64,000 nucleotides of DNA from Albimonas sp036154955 (GTDB lineage Bacteria > Pseudomonadota > Alphaproteobacteria > Rhodobacterales > Rhodobacteraceae), in contig JAYZWL010000083.1 in NCBI GenBank assembly GCA_036154955.1, forward strand, positions 1 through 64,000, read 5' to 3'. The notes beneath the pieces were generated by a model. It had not been told where the DNA came from. It saw nothing but the letters and a program-made list of their open reading frames with translations, and made no database searches. This document shows, piece by piece, positions 41,036 to 50,069 of the stretch (within the stretch, counting starts at the first letter, position 1; each line of letters begins with the position of its first letter). Both the position numbers and the translations under genes were made by a program.

Positions 41036-42142
41036 TCAGGCCGCGGGCGTCGCGGCGGCGGCGGCGCGGGCCTTGGCCAGAACGTCGAGCCTGCGCAGCA
41101 GGGTGGCGGGGCGCTCGGTCTCGGCCGGGGCGTCCATGGTCGCCACCGTTTCGGCGAAATGGCAGGCGGTCATGGCCCCGCCGACCTGGCGCAGCTCAGG
41201 CCGCTCGGTCCGGCAGCGGTCCTGGGCCAGCGGGCAGCGCGGGTGGAAGGCGCAGCCCGACGGCGGGCGCAGGGCGGAGGGGGCGTCGCCCTTGATCTCC
41301 TCCCGCCCCAGGGTCGCGCCCGGCACGGGCTTGGGCGCGGCGGCGATCAGGGCGCGGGTGTAGGGATGGCGGGGGGTCGCGAAGATCTCGGCCGCGTCCG
41401 CCATCTCCACCACCCGGCCCAGATACATCACCGCCACCCGCCGCGCGATGTGGCGCACCACGGCGAGGTCGTGGGAGATGAACACGTAGGCCATGCCGAA
41501 CTGACGCTGCAGGTCCTGCAGCAGGTTCACGATCTGCGCCTGCACCGACACGTCGAGCGCCGAGACCGGCTCGTCGCACACGATCAGCCGGGGCCGGGTC
41601 GACAGCGCCCGCGCGATGCAGATGCGCTGCCGCTGGCCGCCGGAGAATTCGTGCGGGAAGCGTTCGGCATGGAACTCGTTCAGCCCCACGGTCTTGAGCA
41701 GGTCCGACACCCGCTTCTCCGCCGCCGCGCCGGTGGCGACGCCGTGCAGGAGGATCGGCTCCATCAGCGTCTCGCGCACGTTCATGCGCGGGTTGAGGCT
41801 GCCGAACGGGTCCTGGAACACCATCTGCATCTGCCGGCGCGCGGCCTGAAGGCGGGAGGGCGACAGGGCGGTGATGTCCTCGCCGTCGAGCTTCACGGTT
41901 CCGCTGTCCGGCTCCAGCAGGCGCAGCAGGGCGCGGCCGGTGGTGGACTTCCCGCAGCCGGATTCGCCGACGATGGCCAGCGTCTCGCCGGGCGCGACCG
42001 AGAAGGTCACGTCGGTCACCGCCTGCACCGAGCCGCCCTTGCGGCCGAAGACGCCGCCCTTGACCGGGAAATGCTTGGTCAGGTGGGAGACTTCGAGGAC
42101 GGGGGCCTTGGAAGAAGGCGCGGGGGAAGCGGCGGCGCTCAT
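41036..42142 (-). CDS. dppF: Dipeptide-type ABC transporter ATPase (DppF/OppF-like)
   Basis: 368 aa. ATG 42142 (MSAAASPAPSS) overlaps the dppD-like stop. Walker A GESGCGKST (59-67), VFQDPFGSLNPRM, signature FSGGQRQRICIARAL, Walker B LIVCDEPVSALD. The C-terminal oligopeptide-transporter extension GCAFHPRCPLAQDRC carries the Cys set that in this family binds an iron-sulfur cluster. Last gene of the operon. Confidence 0.94.
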   Translation of the reverse strand: MSAAASPAPSSKAPVLEVSHLTKHFPVKGGVFGRKGGSVQAVTDVTFSVAPGETLAIVGESGCGKSTTGRALLRLLEPDSGTVKLDGEDITALSPSRLQAARRQMQMVFQDPFGSLNPRMNVRETLMEPILLHGVATGAAAEKRVSDLLKTVGLNEFHAERFPHEFSGGQRQRICIARALSTRPRLIVCDEPVSALDVSVQAQIVNLLQDLQRQFGMAYVFISHDLAVVRHIARRVAVMYLGRVVEMADAAEIFATPRHPYTRALIAAAPKPVPGATLGREEIKGDAPSALRPPSGCAFHPRCPLAQDRCRTERPELRQVGGAMTACHFAETVATMDAPAETERPATLLRRLDVLAKARAAAAATPAA

Positions 42143-43161
42143 GCGGCGATCTCCTCGATCGGGGCCTTCCAGCAGGCGACGGCCCGGCCCGGCCCGATCT
42201 CCCGCAGCGGCGGGGGCGCCGCGCGGCAATGGTCGGTGGCCAGCGGGCAGCGCGAGGCGAAGCGGCAGCCGGGAAGCTGCAGATAGGGCGGGGGGACGGA
42301 GCCGGGGATGGTCTCCAGCCGGTCGGTCTGGGCGTCGAGCCGCGGCACGGCGGCCATCAGCCCCAGCGTGTAGGGATGCTGCGGCCCGGCGAAAAGCTCC
42401 GCCACCGGCGCCTTCTCCACCACCTGGCCCGCATACATCACCACCACGTCGTCGCAGGTCTCCGCCACCACGCCGAGGTCATGGGTGATGAGCACGATGG
42501 CCGAGCCCGTCCGCTCCCGCAGGTCGCGCATCAGTTCCAGGATCTGGGCCTGCACGGTGACGTCGAGCGCGGTCGTGGGTTCGTCCGCGATCAGCAGTTC
42601 GGGATCGTTGACCAGCGCCAGCGCGATCATCACCCGCTGCCGCTGCCCGCCGGACAACTGGTGGGGGAAGTCGTCCACCCGGCTCTCGGGCGAAGGCAGC
42701 TTCACGAGGTCCAGCATCTCGATGGCGCGCTTGCGGGCCGCTTTCCTGTCGGTCACGCCGTGGGCGCGCAGGCTTTCGATGATCTGGTCGCCGATGGTGT
42801 AGACCGGGTTCAGCGAGGTCATCGGCTCCTGAAAGATCATGCCCATGCGGCCGCCGCGCAGGCCCCGCATCTCCTTTTCGGAGATCTTGAGGATGTCGCG
42901 GCCCTCGAACAGCACCTCGCCGCCGGCGTAGCGGCCCGGGGGCTGGGCGATCAGGCGCATGATGCCGAGGCTGGTCACGGACTTGCCGCAGCCGGACTCG
43001 CCCACGATGCCCAGCGTCGCCCCGCGGCGGACCGAGAAGCTGACCCCGTCCACGGCGCGGAACACGCCGGATTCGGTGTGGAACTGGATCCTGAGGTTCT
43101 TGACCTCCAGGAGCGGCGCGTTCGGGTCGGCGGGGGCGGGGGAGGAGGCTTTGGCGGTCAT
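42139..43161 (-). CDS. dppD: Dipeptide-type ABC transporter ATPase (DppD/OppD-like)
   Basis: 340 aa. Walker A GESGCGKS (near 55), IFQEPMTSLNPVYTIGDQI, signature LSGGQRQRVMIALAL, Walker B LLIADEPTTALDVT, and the C-terminal GCRFASRCPLATDHC motif of peptide-importer ATPases. It pairs with the DppF-like subunit in the asymmetric motor. Both ends overlap neighbours by 4 bp, giving strong translational coupling. Confidence 0.94.
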   Translation of the reverse strand: MTAKASSPAPADPNAPLLEVKNLRIQFHTESGVFRAVDGVSFSVRRGATLGIVGESGCGKSVTSLGIMRLIAQPPGRYAGGEVLFEGRDILKISEKEMRGLRGGRMGMIFQEPMTSLNPVYTIGDQIIESLRAHGVTDRKAARKRAIEMLDLVKLPSPESRVDDFPHQLSGGQRQRVMIALALVNDPELLIADEPTTALDVTVQAQILELMRDLRERTGSAIVLITHDLGVVAETCDDVVVMYAGQVVEKAPVAELFAGPQHPYTLGLMAAVPRLDAQTDRLETIPGSVPPPYLQLPGCRFASRCPLATDHCRAAPPPLREIGPGRAVACWKAPIEEIAA

Positions 43162-44615
43162 TCGGCGCCCTCGTTGGAGAAGACGAACGGCGCGGCCTCG
43201 GCATGGGACCGTCCGGCGAAATCGAGCTGGCGGAACTGCGCCTCGGCCCGGCGCTGCGCGGCTTCGAGCCCGTCCAGCGCGCGGTCGAGGTCGAAGGCGA
43301 CCACGTCGCGATCCTTCACCACCTGGCGGCCGTCGACGAAGACGTCGGTGACGGCGCGTTCGGCGGCGACGTAGATCAGGGTGGAGACCGGGTCGCGCAG
43401 CGGGCGCATGGCGCGATGGGTCAGGTCGGCGAGGAACAGGTCCGCCTTGGCCCCGGGCGCGAGCCGCCCGATATCATCCCGCCCCAGGATCGCGGCGCCG
43501 CCGACGGTGGCCGCGTCGAACACCTGCTCGGTGCGGATGTCGTAGACGTTGTTCGACATGACGCGGGAGTTGAACAGGGCGTTGCGCTGCTCCTCCAGCA
43601 TGTTGTGGGGGTAGGTGTCGGTGCCGATGCCCACCTTGATCCCGCCGCGCAGGTAGCGGCCGACGGTGCGCATGGTGATGCCCCGGCGCTGGAAGACGGT
43701 GGGGCAGTGGGCGACCGCGGCGCCCGAGGCGCGCAGCATCTCGAAATCCTCCGCCAGCGGCCAGTTCGCCGACGGGTGGTCGTTGAGGAAGATGCCGTGG
43801 CCGATGATGAGGGTCTCGTCCAGCACGCCGAGGCTGTCGAGCCACTGGATCGGGGTCATGCCGTGGCGCCGCGTGATCTCGTGGAACTCCACCATCGACT
43901 GGGCGGCGTGGAGCGTCATCTTCACGCCCCGGCGCCTGGCCTCGGCATGGCTCGCCTGGATCAGCTCCGGCGTGCAGGTGTCGATCTGGGAGGGCGAGAC
44001 GATGCCGCCCAGCCGGCCGGAGGGATGGGCCTGCGCCGCCTCGATGATCGCCATGGCGGCGTCCATGTCGCGGGCGCCCTGGGCCTCGTCCCACTCGTAT
44101 TCGACGACGTGGCCGTTCTTCGTGTACCAGCGGGCGGAGCGATACATCGGCGCGGCATAGGCGCGGATGCCGCTTTCGGCCAGGATGTCGATCCAGCCGG
44201 GATAGGCGACCGACAGGTCGACCAGCGTGGTGACGCCGGACATCAGCAGTTCCGACAGCGCCACGCGCACGCAGTCCTGCACGCCCTCGGGGTCGGGCCG
44301 GAACAGCGGCATGAATTCGTAAAGCGACGACATGTAGAGCCGCTTGGACCCCAGTTCGTCGAGCATCCCCTTGTTCATCGGCTCCGACGAGGGGTGCGAG
44401 TGGATGTTGACGAAGCCGGGGGAGACGAGCGCGTTCCGCCCGTCGATCTCGCGCGCGGCGGCGCCCTCGTATTTGCCGCCGACCTGGAGGATGCGGTCGC
44501 CGGCGAAGGCGACGTCCTGGCCGCGCTTGTAGACATGGTGGCCGGCGTCGGCGTCCCAGGCGACGATCCAGGCGGCGTCGCGGATGACGGTGATGGGAGC
44601 GGGGGCGTCGGACAT
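43158..44615 (-). CDS. Amidohydrolase of the TRZ/ATZ (chlorohydrolase/deaminase-like) family
   Basis: 485 aa. The metal site is visible: GFVNIHSHP (His 72, His 74), MTLHAAQSMVEFHE, LIIGHGIFL and GIGTDTYPHNMLEE (Asp). NxxRxxSHxGxxL-like deaminase blocks appear as AVAHCPTVFQRRG. The family includes cytosine/guanine deaminases, atrazine-type hydrolases and N-acyl amidohydrolases; the substrate cannot be read. Lying inside a peptide-type importer operon, it probably processes the imported compound in the cytoplasm, there being no signal peptide. Confidence 0.88.
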   Translation of the reverse strand: MSDAPAPITVIRDAAWIVAWDADAGHHVYKRGQDVAFAGDRILQVGGKYEGAAAREIDGRNALVSPGFVNIHSHPSSEPMNKGMLDELGSKRLYMSSLYEFMPLFRPDPEGVQDCVRVALSELLMSGVTTLVDLSVAYPGWIDILAESGIRAYAAPMYRSARWYTKNGHVVEYEWDEAQGARDMDAAMAIIEAAQAHPSGRLGGIVSPSQIDTCTPELIQASHAEARRRGVKMTLHAAQSMVEFHEITRRHGMTPIQWLDSLGVLDETLIIGHGIFLNDHPSANWPLAEDFEMLRASGAAVAHCPTVFQRRGITMRTVGRYLRGGIKVGIGTDTYPHNMLEEQRNALFNSRVMSNNVYDIRTEQVFDAATVGGAAILGRDDIGRLAPGAKADLFLADLTHRAMRPLRDPVSTLIYVAAERAVTDVFVDGRQVVKDRDVVAFDLDRALDGLEAAQRRAEAQFRQLDFAGRSHAEAAPFVFSNEGAE

Positions 44616-44744
44616 CGGGAGCGGAACCTCGGGCGTCGGCTGGAAGCAGGGGGAGGAGGGAAGGGCGCCGCCCGCCGGGGGCGCGCGGCGCAGGGATGGT
44701 CCGGGGCGCGCTGGTCGCCGCAGGGGCGGCCGGCGCGGGTCGGA

Positions 44745-46319
44745 TCAGTCGAGGTAGGCGATGTCCAGACCCTTGTAGAGACCGCAGCCGTAGATGTTGT
44801 GCGGCTTGATCGGGGCCATCTTGGACGAGTAGGCGATCTGCATCGGCTCGTGATAGATCGGGATCCACACGGCGGCCTCATGCACCTTCATCAGGACCTT
44901 GCCGTAGTCCGCGGCGCGCTCCTCGCCGGTGACGGCGGCCTTGCCGGCGGCCAGAAGCTCATCCGTCTCCGGATCGTTCCAGTTCATCCGGTTCGGCGAG
45001 GGCATGTTGCGCGACAGGAAGTACAGGTTCAGCGCGTCCCCGGCCGAGACATAGGGGAAGCCCATGGTGAACATGTCGAATTCCTGGGTGGCGAGCTTGC
45101 CCCAGATGACCGTCGGGTCGAAGGTCTGGATCTGCATGTTCACGCCGATCTTGAGCAGGTCGGCCTGCACCGCCTCCGCCACCTTCGCCCAGGTGCCGAT
45201 GAAGCTGTAGACCGTCGGCTCCAGCTTCACGCCGTCCTTTTCGCGCACGCCGTCGGAATTCAGGACCCAGCCGGCCTCGTCGAGGATCTTCTTGGCTTCC
45301 TCGATGTCGGTCTTCAGGAGGATCGGATCGACCTCCTTGTTGTAGTCCAGCGCGCCCGGCGAGATGTAGGAATAGGCCGGGTCGACCTCGCCGAAGAACA
45401 GGTCCTCGGCGATCGCCTGCTGGTTGACCGCGAGGTTCATCGCCTTGCGGACCGCCGGGTCGCCCATGCCGGGCTTGTCGATCTTGAAGCCGATGAAGTT
45501 GGTGAAGAACGCCTGGTCGGAGCGCACCACCTCGATGTTCGGGGCCTTGCGCAGCTGGCCGAGCCCGATCTCGGGGATGTAGGGGGAGATCTGCGCCTGG
45601 TTGGTCAGCAGGGCCACGGTGCGGGTCGAGCCTTCGGGGACGACCTTGTAGATGATCTCCTCGACCTTCGCGGGGCCGGGGTTCTCATAGTTGGCGGGGC
45701 CCCACTTGTAGGCGTCGTGGCGCTTCATCACGAACTGGTTGCGCGGCTCCCAGCTCACCCAGCAGAACGGGCCGGTGCCGTTCATGCCGGTGACGCCGAA
45801 ATCGGCGCCGAGCGCCTTGACGTTCTCTTCGTCGATGATGGTGCCGAAGCTCTGCGCCAGCTGGTAGAGCAGCTCCGAGAACGGGGCGTTGAGCTGGTAT
45901 TCGACGGTGTAGTCGTCGATGGCCACCACGTCCTTCACGTCGCCGGCGCGCCAGGCGACGCCCGACTTGGTGGCCGGGTCGATCCAGCGCTTGATGGTGT
46001 AGACCACGTCCGCGGCGGTGAACTTCTTGCCGTCGCAGAAAGTCACGTCGTCGCGCAGGTGGAAGGTGTAGGTCTTGCCGTCCTCCGAGACCTCCCAGCT
46101 TTTGGCCAGCAGGGGGTGGATGGTGGACATGTCCTCGTCCAGCGCCACCAGGGTGTCGCCGATCATGAACAGGACCTCGGAGCCGGCCAGCGCGGTGATC
46201 GCGGGCGGGTCGTATTTGTTGGAGTCGAGCTCTCGCACGACGGTGACGGACTGCGCCGCCGCCAGCGCGGGAAGCGAGACGGCGAGCGCCGCTCCCAGTC
46301 CCAGTTTCTTGAAGTCCAT
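44745..46319 (-). CDS. dppA: Dipeptide-type periplasmic binding protein (SBP family 5)
   Basis: 524 aa. ATG 46319 follows AAGGAGG at nine bases. Sec signal MDFKKLGLGAALAVSLPALAAAQ. The mature protein has the family-5 pattern: PLLAKSWEVSEDGKTYTFHLRDDVTFCDGKKFTAADVVYTIKRW, DPAVRKAMNLAVNQQAIAEDLFFGEV, GALDYNKEVDPILLKTDIEEAKKILDEAGW. It delivers the substrate, not necessarily a peptide, to the DppBC-like channel. The 129-bp gap after it may lower expression of the genes that follow. Confidence 0.92.
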   Translation of the reverse strand: MDFKKLGLGAALAVSLPALAAAQSVTVVRELDSNKYDPPAITALAGSEVLFMIGDTLVALDEDMSTIHPLLAKSWEVSEDGKTYTFHLRDDVTFCDGKKFTAADVVYTIKRWIDPATKSGVAWRAGDVKDVVAIDDYTVEYQLNAPFSELLYQLAQSFGTIIDEENVKALGADFGVTGMNGTGPFCWVSWEPRNQFVMKRHDAYKWGPANYENPGPAKVEEIIYKVVPEGSTRTVALLTNQAQISPYIPEIGLGQLRKAPNIEVVRSDQAFFTNFIGFKIDKPGMGDPAVRKAMNLAVNQQAIAEDLFFGEVDPAYSYISPGALDYNKEVDPILLKTDIEEAKKILDEAGWVLNSDGVREKDGVKLEPTVYSFIGTWAKVAEAVQADLLKIGVNMQIQTFDPTVIWGKLATQEFDMFTMGFPYVSAGDALNLYFLSRNMPSPNRMNWNDPETDELLAAGKAAVTGEERAADYGKVLMKVHEAAVWIPIYHEPMQIAYSSKMAPIKPHNIYGCGLYKGLDIAYLD

Positions 46320-46342
46320 GTAACGGGCCCTCCTTGTCGGGT

Positions 46343-46368
46343 CGGTCTGTTGGTCCGGTCTGTTGGTC
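46343..46368. repeat. 13-bp direct tandem duplication
   Basis: Two perfect head-to-tail copies of cggtctgttggtc lie between the dppC-like stop and the binding-protein ribosome site. This may be a simple slippage product; no regulator is known to use it. Confidence 0.6.
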
Positions 46369-46431
46369 CGGGTGGAAGTGCGGCCCCGCTTCTTCGGCGG
46401 GATCGCGCGTGGATGGCCGCAGCCCTGGCGT

Positions 46432-47367
46432 TCAGGTCTGCAGACGGGGGTCGAGCACGTCGCGCAGCGCATCGCCGGCCACGTTGGCGGCGAGCACGAT
46501 GACGAAGATCGCGACCGAGGGGATCACGGCGATATGCGGGGCGAAGAGCAGGAAGTCCCGCCCCTGGCTGGCCATCATGCCGAGCTCGGCCAGCGGCGGA
46601 CGCGCGCCGAGACCGAGGAACGAAAGCGCCGCGCCGATCAGGATCACCTGGCCGAAGCGCAGGGAGATGAAGATCATGATCGAGGAGATGCAGTTGCGCA
46701 GCAGGTAACGGCGGAAGAGCGCGGCGTCCGACAGGCCCACCGCGCGGCCGGCCTCGATGAACTCCATCTTCATCACGCCCGCCGCGATGCCCCGCGCGAT
46801 GCGGGCGCAGTCGGGGACCGACGAGATGGCCAGCGCGATGATGACCGGCACCGCGCCCTGGCCCATCACCGCCACCAGCGCGAGGCCGAGCAGGATGGCG
46901 GGGAAGGACAGCAGCATGTCCATGATGCGCATCAGCCAGCTGTCCACCCGCGGGTAGAAGGCCGACAGCAGCCCGATCATCGAGCCGACGAAGCCGCCGA
47001 TCCCGACCGAGACCAGCCCGATCAGCAGCGTCAGCCGCGTGCCGTAGAGCAGGCGGGAGAAGATGTCCCGGCCCTGGCCGTCGGTGCCCAGCAGATAGGC
47101 CCATTCGCCGCCCTCCGCCCAGACCGGCGGGGTCATCACCGAGCGGGTGTTGACGTAGGGGTCGTGGGTGGCGAGCACCGGGGCCAGCAGCGCGCCGAGG
47201 CAGATGATGGCCAGCGTCCCCAGCGCCAGCACCGCGGCGCGGTCGCGCATGAGGCGGCGGCCCCAGGAGGCGCGGCGCGGGGGGGCGGCGTCCTCGGGCG
47301 AGGGCGCGGCGGCGGCGGTGGAGGCGGGGGCGGACACGGCGTCCGTCTCTGCGGCGGCCATGGTCAT
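46432..47367 (-). CDS. dppC: Dipeptide-type ABC transporter permease (DppC-like)
   Basis: 311 aa. A soluble Ala/Pro-rich N-terminus (about 30 residues) precedes MRDRAAVLALGTLAIICLGALLAP. HLLGTDGQGRDIFSRLLYGTR-type sequence (LLGTDGQGRDIFSRLLYGTRLTLLIG) and the EAA loop EAGRAVGLSDAALFRRYLLRN are diagnostic of DppC/OppC. It forms the channel with the DppB-like partner and overlaps its stop by 4 bp. Confidence 0.94.
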   Translation of the reverse strand: MTMAAAETDAVSAPASTAAAAPSPEDAAPPRRASWGRRLMRDRAAVLALGTLAIICLGALLAPVLATHDPYVNTRSVMTPPVWAEGGEWAYLLGTDGQGRDIFSRLLYGTRLTLLIGLVSVGIGGFVGSMIGLLSAFYPRVDSWLMRIMDMLLSFPAILLGLALVAVMGQGAVPVIIALAISSVPDCARIARGIAAGVMKMEFIEAGRAVGLSDAALFRRYLLRNCISSIMIFISLRFGQVILIGAALSFLGLGARPPLAELGMMASQGRDFLLFAPHIAVIPSVAIFVIVLAANVAGDALRDVLDPRLQT

Positions 47368-48302
47368 TTGCGCACCCTCGGGTCGAGCAGGGAGTAAAGG
47401 ATGTCCACGATCAGGTTGATGCAGATGAAGCCCAGCGCGAAGACCAGGATCCCGCCCTGCGCGACCGTGAAGTCCGACGACAGGATCGCGCCGACCACCA
47501 GCCGCCCGATGCCGGGCAGCGAGAAGATGGTCTCGGTCACCACGGCGCCGCCCATCAGGTAGCCGGCCTGCAGGCCGACCAGCGTGACCACGGGGATCAG
47601 CGCGTTGCGCAGCCCGTGGCGCAGGATGACGGACCGCTCCGACAGGCCCTTGGCCCGCGCCGTGCGCACATGGTCGAGCTTGAGCACCTCCAGCACCGAG
47701 GATCGGGTCATGCGCGCCACCGGCCCCACCAGGATCGCGCCCAGCGACAGGGCGGGCAGGAACATGTGCATGAACCCGTCATAGGTCCACAGCGGCCCGC
47801 CCCGGCCGATGAAGGGGAAGATCGGCCAGACCACGCCCAGATACTGCACCGCCAGCAGGCCGATGAAGAAGATCGGCAGCGACACGCCCGCCACCGACAG
47901 CGCCATGATGCCCCGGTCGATCAGCGTGCCGCGCTTGACCGCGGCCAGCGTGCCCATGGCGATGCCCAGCGGGATCGACCACACCAGGCAGGCGAACATC
48001 AGCTCCAGCGTCGGACCGATGGCCGAGGCCAACTCCTCGGTCACCGCCTTGTTGGAGATCATGGACCGGCCGAGGTCCCCGGTCGCCATTCGCTCCAGGA
48101 ACGCCCAGAACTGGACCAGCACCGGCTGGTCGAGCCCCATCTCGACGCGGATCGCCTCCACCACCTCGGGCGGGGCGGTGGGCCCGGCGACCACGCGGGC
48201 CGGGTCGCCGGGCACCAGCTGCAGCAGCAGGAAGCCGAACAGCAGCACCCCGAACAGGACCGGGATCGACAGCAGCAGGCGGTCGGTGATGGTGGAGATC
48301 AT
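47364..48302 (-). CDS. dppB: Dipeptide-type ABC transporter permease (DppB-like)
   Basis: 312 aa. LLLQLVPGDPARVVAGPTAPPEVVEAIRVEMGLDQPVLVQFW is the characteristic DppB/OppB periplasmic loop. LDHVRTARAKGLSERSVILRHGLRNALIPVVTLVGLQ is the EAA-type loop, and VVTETIFSLPGIGRLVVGAI follows. An inner-membrane channel subunit. Its ATG overlaps the stop of the amidohydrolase gene upstream, tying enzyme and importer together. Confidence 0.94.
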   Translation of the reverse strand: MISTITDRLLLSIPVLFGVLLFGFLLLQLVPGDPARVVAGPTAPPEVVEAIRVEMGLDQPVLVQFWAFLERMATGDLGRSMISNKAVTEELASAIGPTLELMFACLVWSIPLGIAMGTLAAVKRGTLIDRGIMALSVAGVSLPIFFIGLLAVQYLGVVWPIFPFIGRGGPLWTYDGFMHMFLPALSLGAILVGPVARMTRSSVLEVLKLDHVRTARAKGLSERSVILRHGLRNALIPVVTLVGLQAGYLMGGAVVTETIFSLPGIGRLVVGAILSSDFTVAQGGILVFALGFICINLIVDILYSLLDPRVRK

Positions 48303-49954
48303 GCGGCGGCCTCCTCCCGTCGGAACACCACCTCGCCCCCGAGCATCGTCATCTCGCAGACCGTGGTGAGGATCTCTTTCGGCTCGATCTCGAAGAAGTC
48401 CTTCGAGAACACGGCGATGTCGGCGTACTGGCCCGGGATCAGCCGGCCCTTGCGCTCCTCGTCATGCACGCCGTAGGCGCTCTCAAAGGTGTAGCAGTGC
48501 AGCGCCTCGGCCACCGTCAGCCGCTGGTCGGCGCCCAGCACCCGGCCGGTGTCCGTGGTGCGCGTGACCATGGCGTAGATGTTGGCGAAGGGGTCGATGT
48601 CGCAGACCGGGCAGTCGGTGGAGGCCGAAGGGTGCACGCCCGCCTCCATGAACGCCTTCATCGGATAGCAGAACTGCGGACGCTCCTTGCCCAGGCAGGC
48701 TTCGTAGCCGTCGCCGAAGAAGTAGATGAAGGTCGGCTGCGGGCCGGGGATCACGCCCAGCTTCGCCATCCGTTCGATCTGGGAGGGCGACAGCCAGCCG
48801 CAATGCTCGATCCGGTGGCGGCGATCCTCGACCGGATGCGCGGCCTGTGCCTTCTCGTAGGCCACGAGGATCTGCTCGATGGCCGCGTCGCCGATGGCGT
48901 GGGGCGTGACCTGGTAGCCCCACTTATGGGCCTTCATCACGATCGCCTCGGTGGTCTCGGCGGTCTGGCACTGCAGGCCGTAGTTGTCGGTGGGCGCGCC
49001 CTCCATCTCCGGCTCGTAGGGTTCGGAGACGAAGGCGGTTCGCCCGCCGGCGGAGCCGTCGAGGAAGATCTTCACCCCGGCGATGCGGAACATGTCGTCG
49101 CCGACCCCGGTGATCAGCCCTTCCTCGTGGCACTGGTCGAGGATGTTGCGTTCCACATCCCCCATGATCACGCCCGCGACGCGCACCGGGATCCGGCCTT
49201 CGGCATGGGCCTTCTGGTAGGCGCGCATCTCGGCCATGTCGTCGCGGATGCCGATGGCGGCTTCCATGCAGGACGTGATGCCGTAGGTCAGCAGGTCCCG
49301 GCCGGCGAACTCGATGCTGTCCACGATGTCGTCGACGGTGGGGGCGGGCATGGCTGCGTGAACGGGCTCGCGCGCCGTCTCGGCCAGCCAGCCGGTCAGT
49401 TCGCCCTCGGCCCGGCCGATGGCGCCGCCGAACGGGTCGGGGGTGTTGTGGCCGATCTCCGCGAGCTGCAGCGCCTTGGAGGAGGCGACGCCCACATGCC
49501 CGCAGGCCCGCACGATGTAGACCGGGTTGTTCGGCGCGGCCGCGTCCAGCTCCTTGCGGTGCGGATGGCGCTGTTCGGCCAGCTTGTCGTGGTCGTAACC
49601 GCGGCCGACGATCCAGGCGCCGGGCTCGGCGTTTTCGGCGGCCTTCCTGATCCGGTCCAGCAGCGCGTCGACCGAGCGCACGCCGTCGCGCGCCCGCAGG
49701 TCCACCTGGCGCATGTTGAACCCGTAGAGATGCAGGTGCATGTGCGCGTCGTTGAGGCCGGGCGTGGCGAGCTTGCCGCCCAGGTCGACGACCTCGGTGG
49801 TCTCGTCGGCCATGGCCTCGATCTCGGCCCGCGTTCCGTAGGCGAGCACCTTGTCGCCGGCGATGGCCAGCGCCTCGGCGAAGCCTTCCTTGAGCCCCAC
49901 CCAGATCTTGCCGCCGACGAGGATCTTGTCGGCGGGGGAGGTCGCGTCGGTCAT
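48299..49954 (-). CDS. Amidohydrolase family 3 (YtcJ/NfdA-like) protein
   Basis: 551 aa. The fold is shown by GLNDAHMHLHLYGF (His 71, His 73), VKIFLDGSAGGRTAF with a conserved Lys, TPHAIGDAAIEQIL, RIEHCGWLSPSQI and STDCPVCDIDPF (Asp). This is the YtcJ-type amidohydrolase_3 family, which includes N-substituted formamide deformylase. It differs in architecture from the 485-aa amidohydrolase in the same operon, so two separate hydrolytic steps, or two substrates, are implied. No signal peptide, so it is cytoplasmic. Confidence 0.9.
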   Translation of the reverse strand: MTDATSPADKILVGGKIWVGLKEGFAEALAIAGDKVLAYGTRAEIEAMADETTEVVDLGGKLATPGLNDAHMHLHLYGFNMRQVDLRARDGVRSVDALLDRIRKAAENAEPGAWIVGRGYDHDKLAEQRHPHRKELDAAAPNNPVYIVRACGHVGVASSKALQLAEIGHNTPDPFGGAIGRAEGELTGWLAETAREPVHAAMPAPTVDDIVDSIEFAGRDLLTYGITSCMEAAIGIRDDMAEMRAYQKAHAEGRIPVRVAGVIMGDVERNILDQCHEEGLITGVGDDMFRIAGVKIFLDGSAGGRTAFVSEPYEPEMEGAPTDNYGLQCQTAETTEAIVMKAHKWGYQVTPHAIGDAAIEQILVAYEKAQAAHPVEDRRHRIEHCGWLSPSQIERMAKLGVIPGPQPTFIYFFGDGYEACLGKERPQFCYPMKAFMEAGVHPSASTDCPVCDIDPFANIYAMVTRTTDTGRVLGADQRLTVAEALHCYTFESAYGVHDEERKGRLIPGQYADIAVFSKDFFEIEPKEILTTVCEMTMLGGEVVFRREEAAA

Positions 49955-50069
49955 GCGCGGATCTCCCGGGCGGTATGGCTGGGGGTCATGGGGGCGGCTC
50001 CTTGGGGTCGTTCGGTAAGAGGGCGGGCGCGGGAGGGCGCGGGTCAGGCGCGGGCGGGGGCGGGGGAGG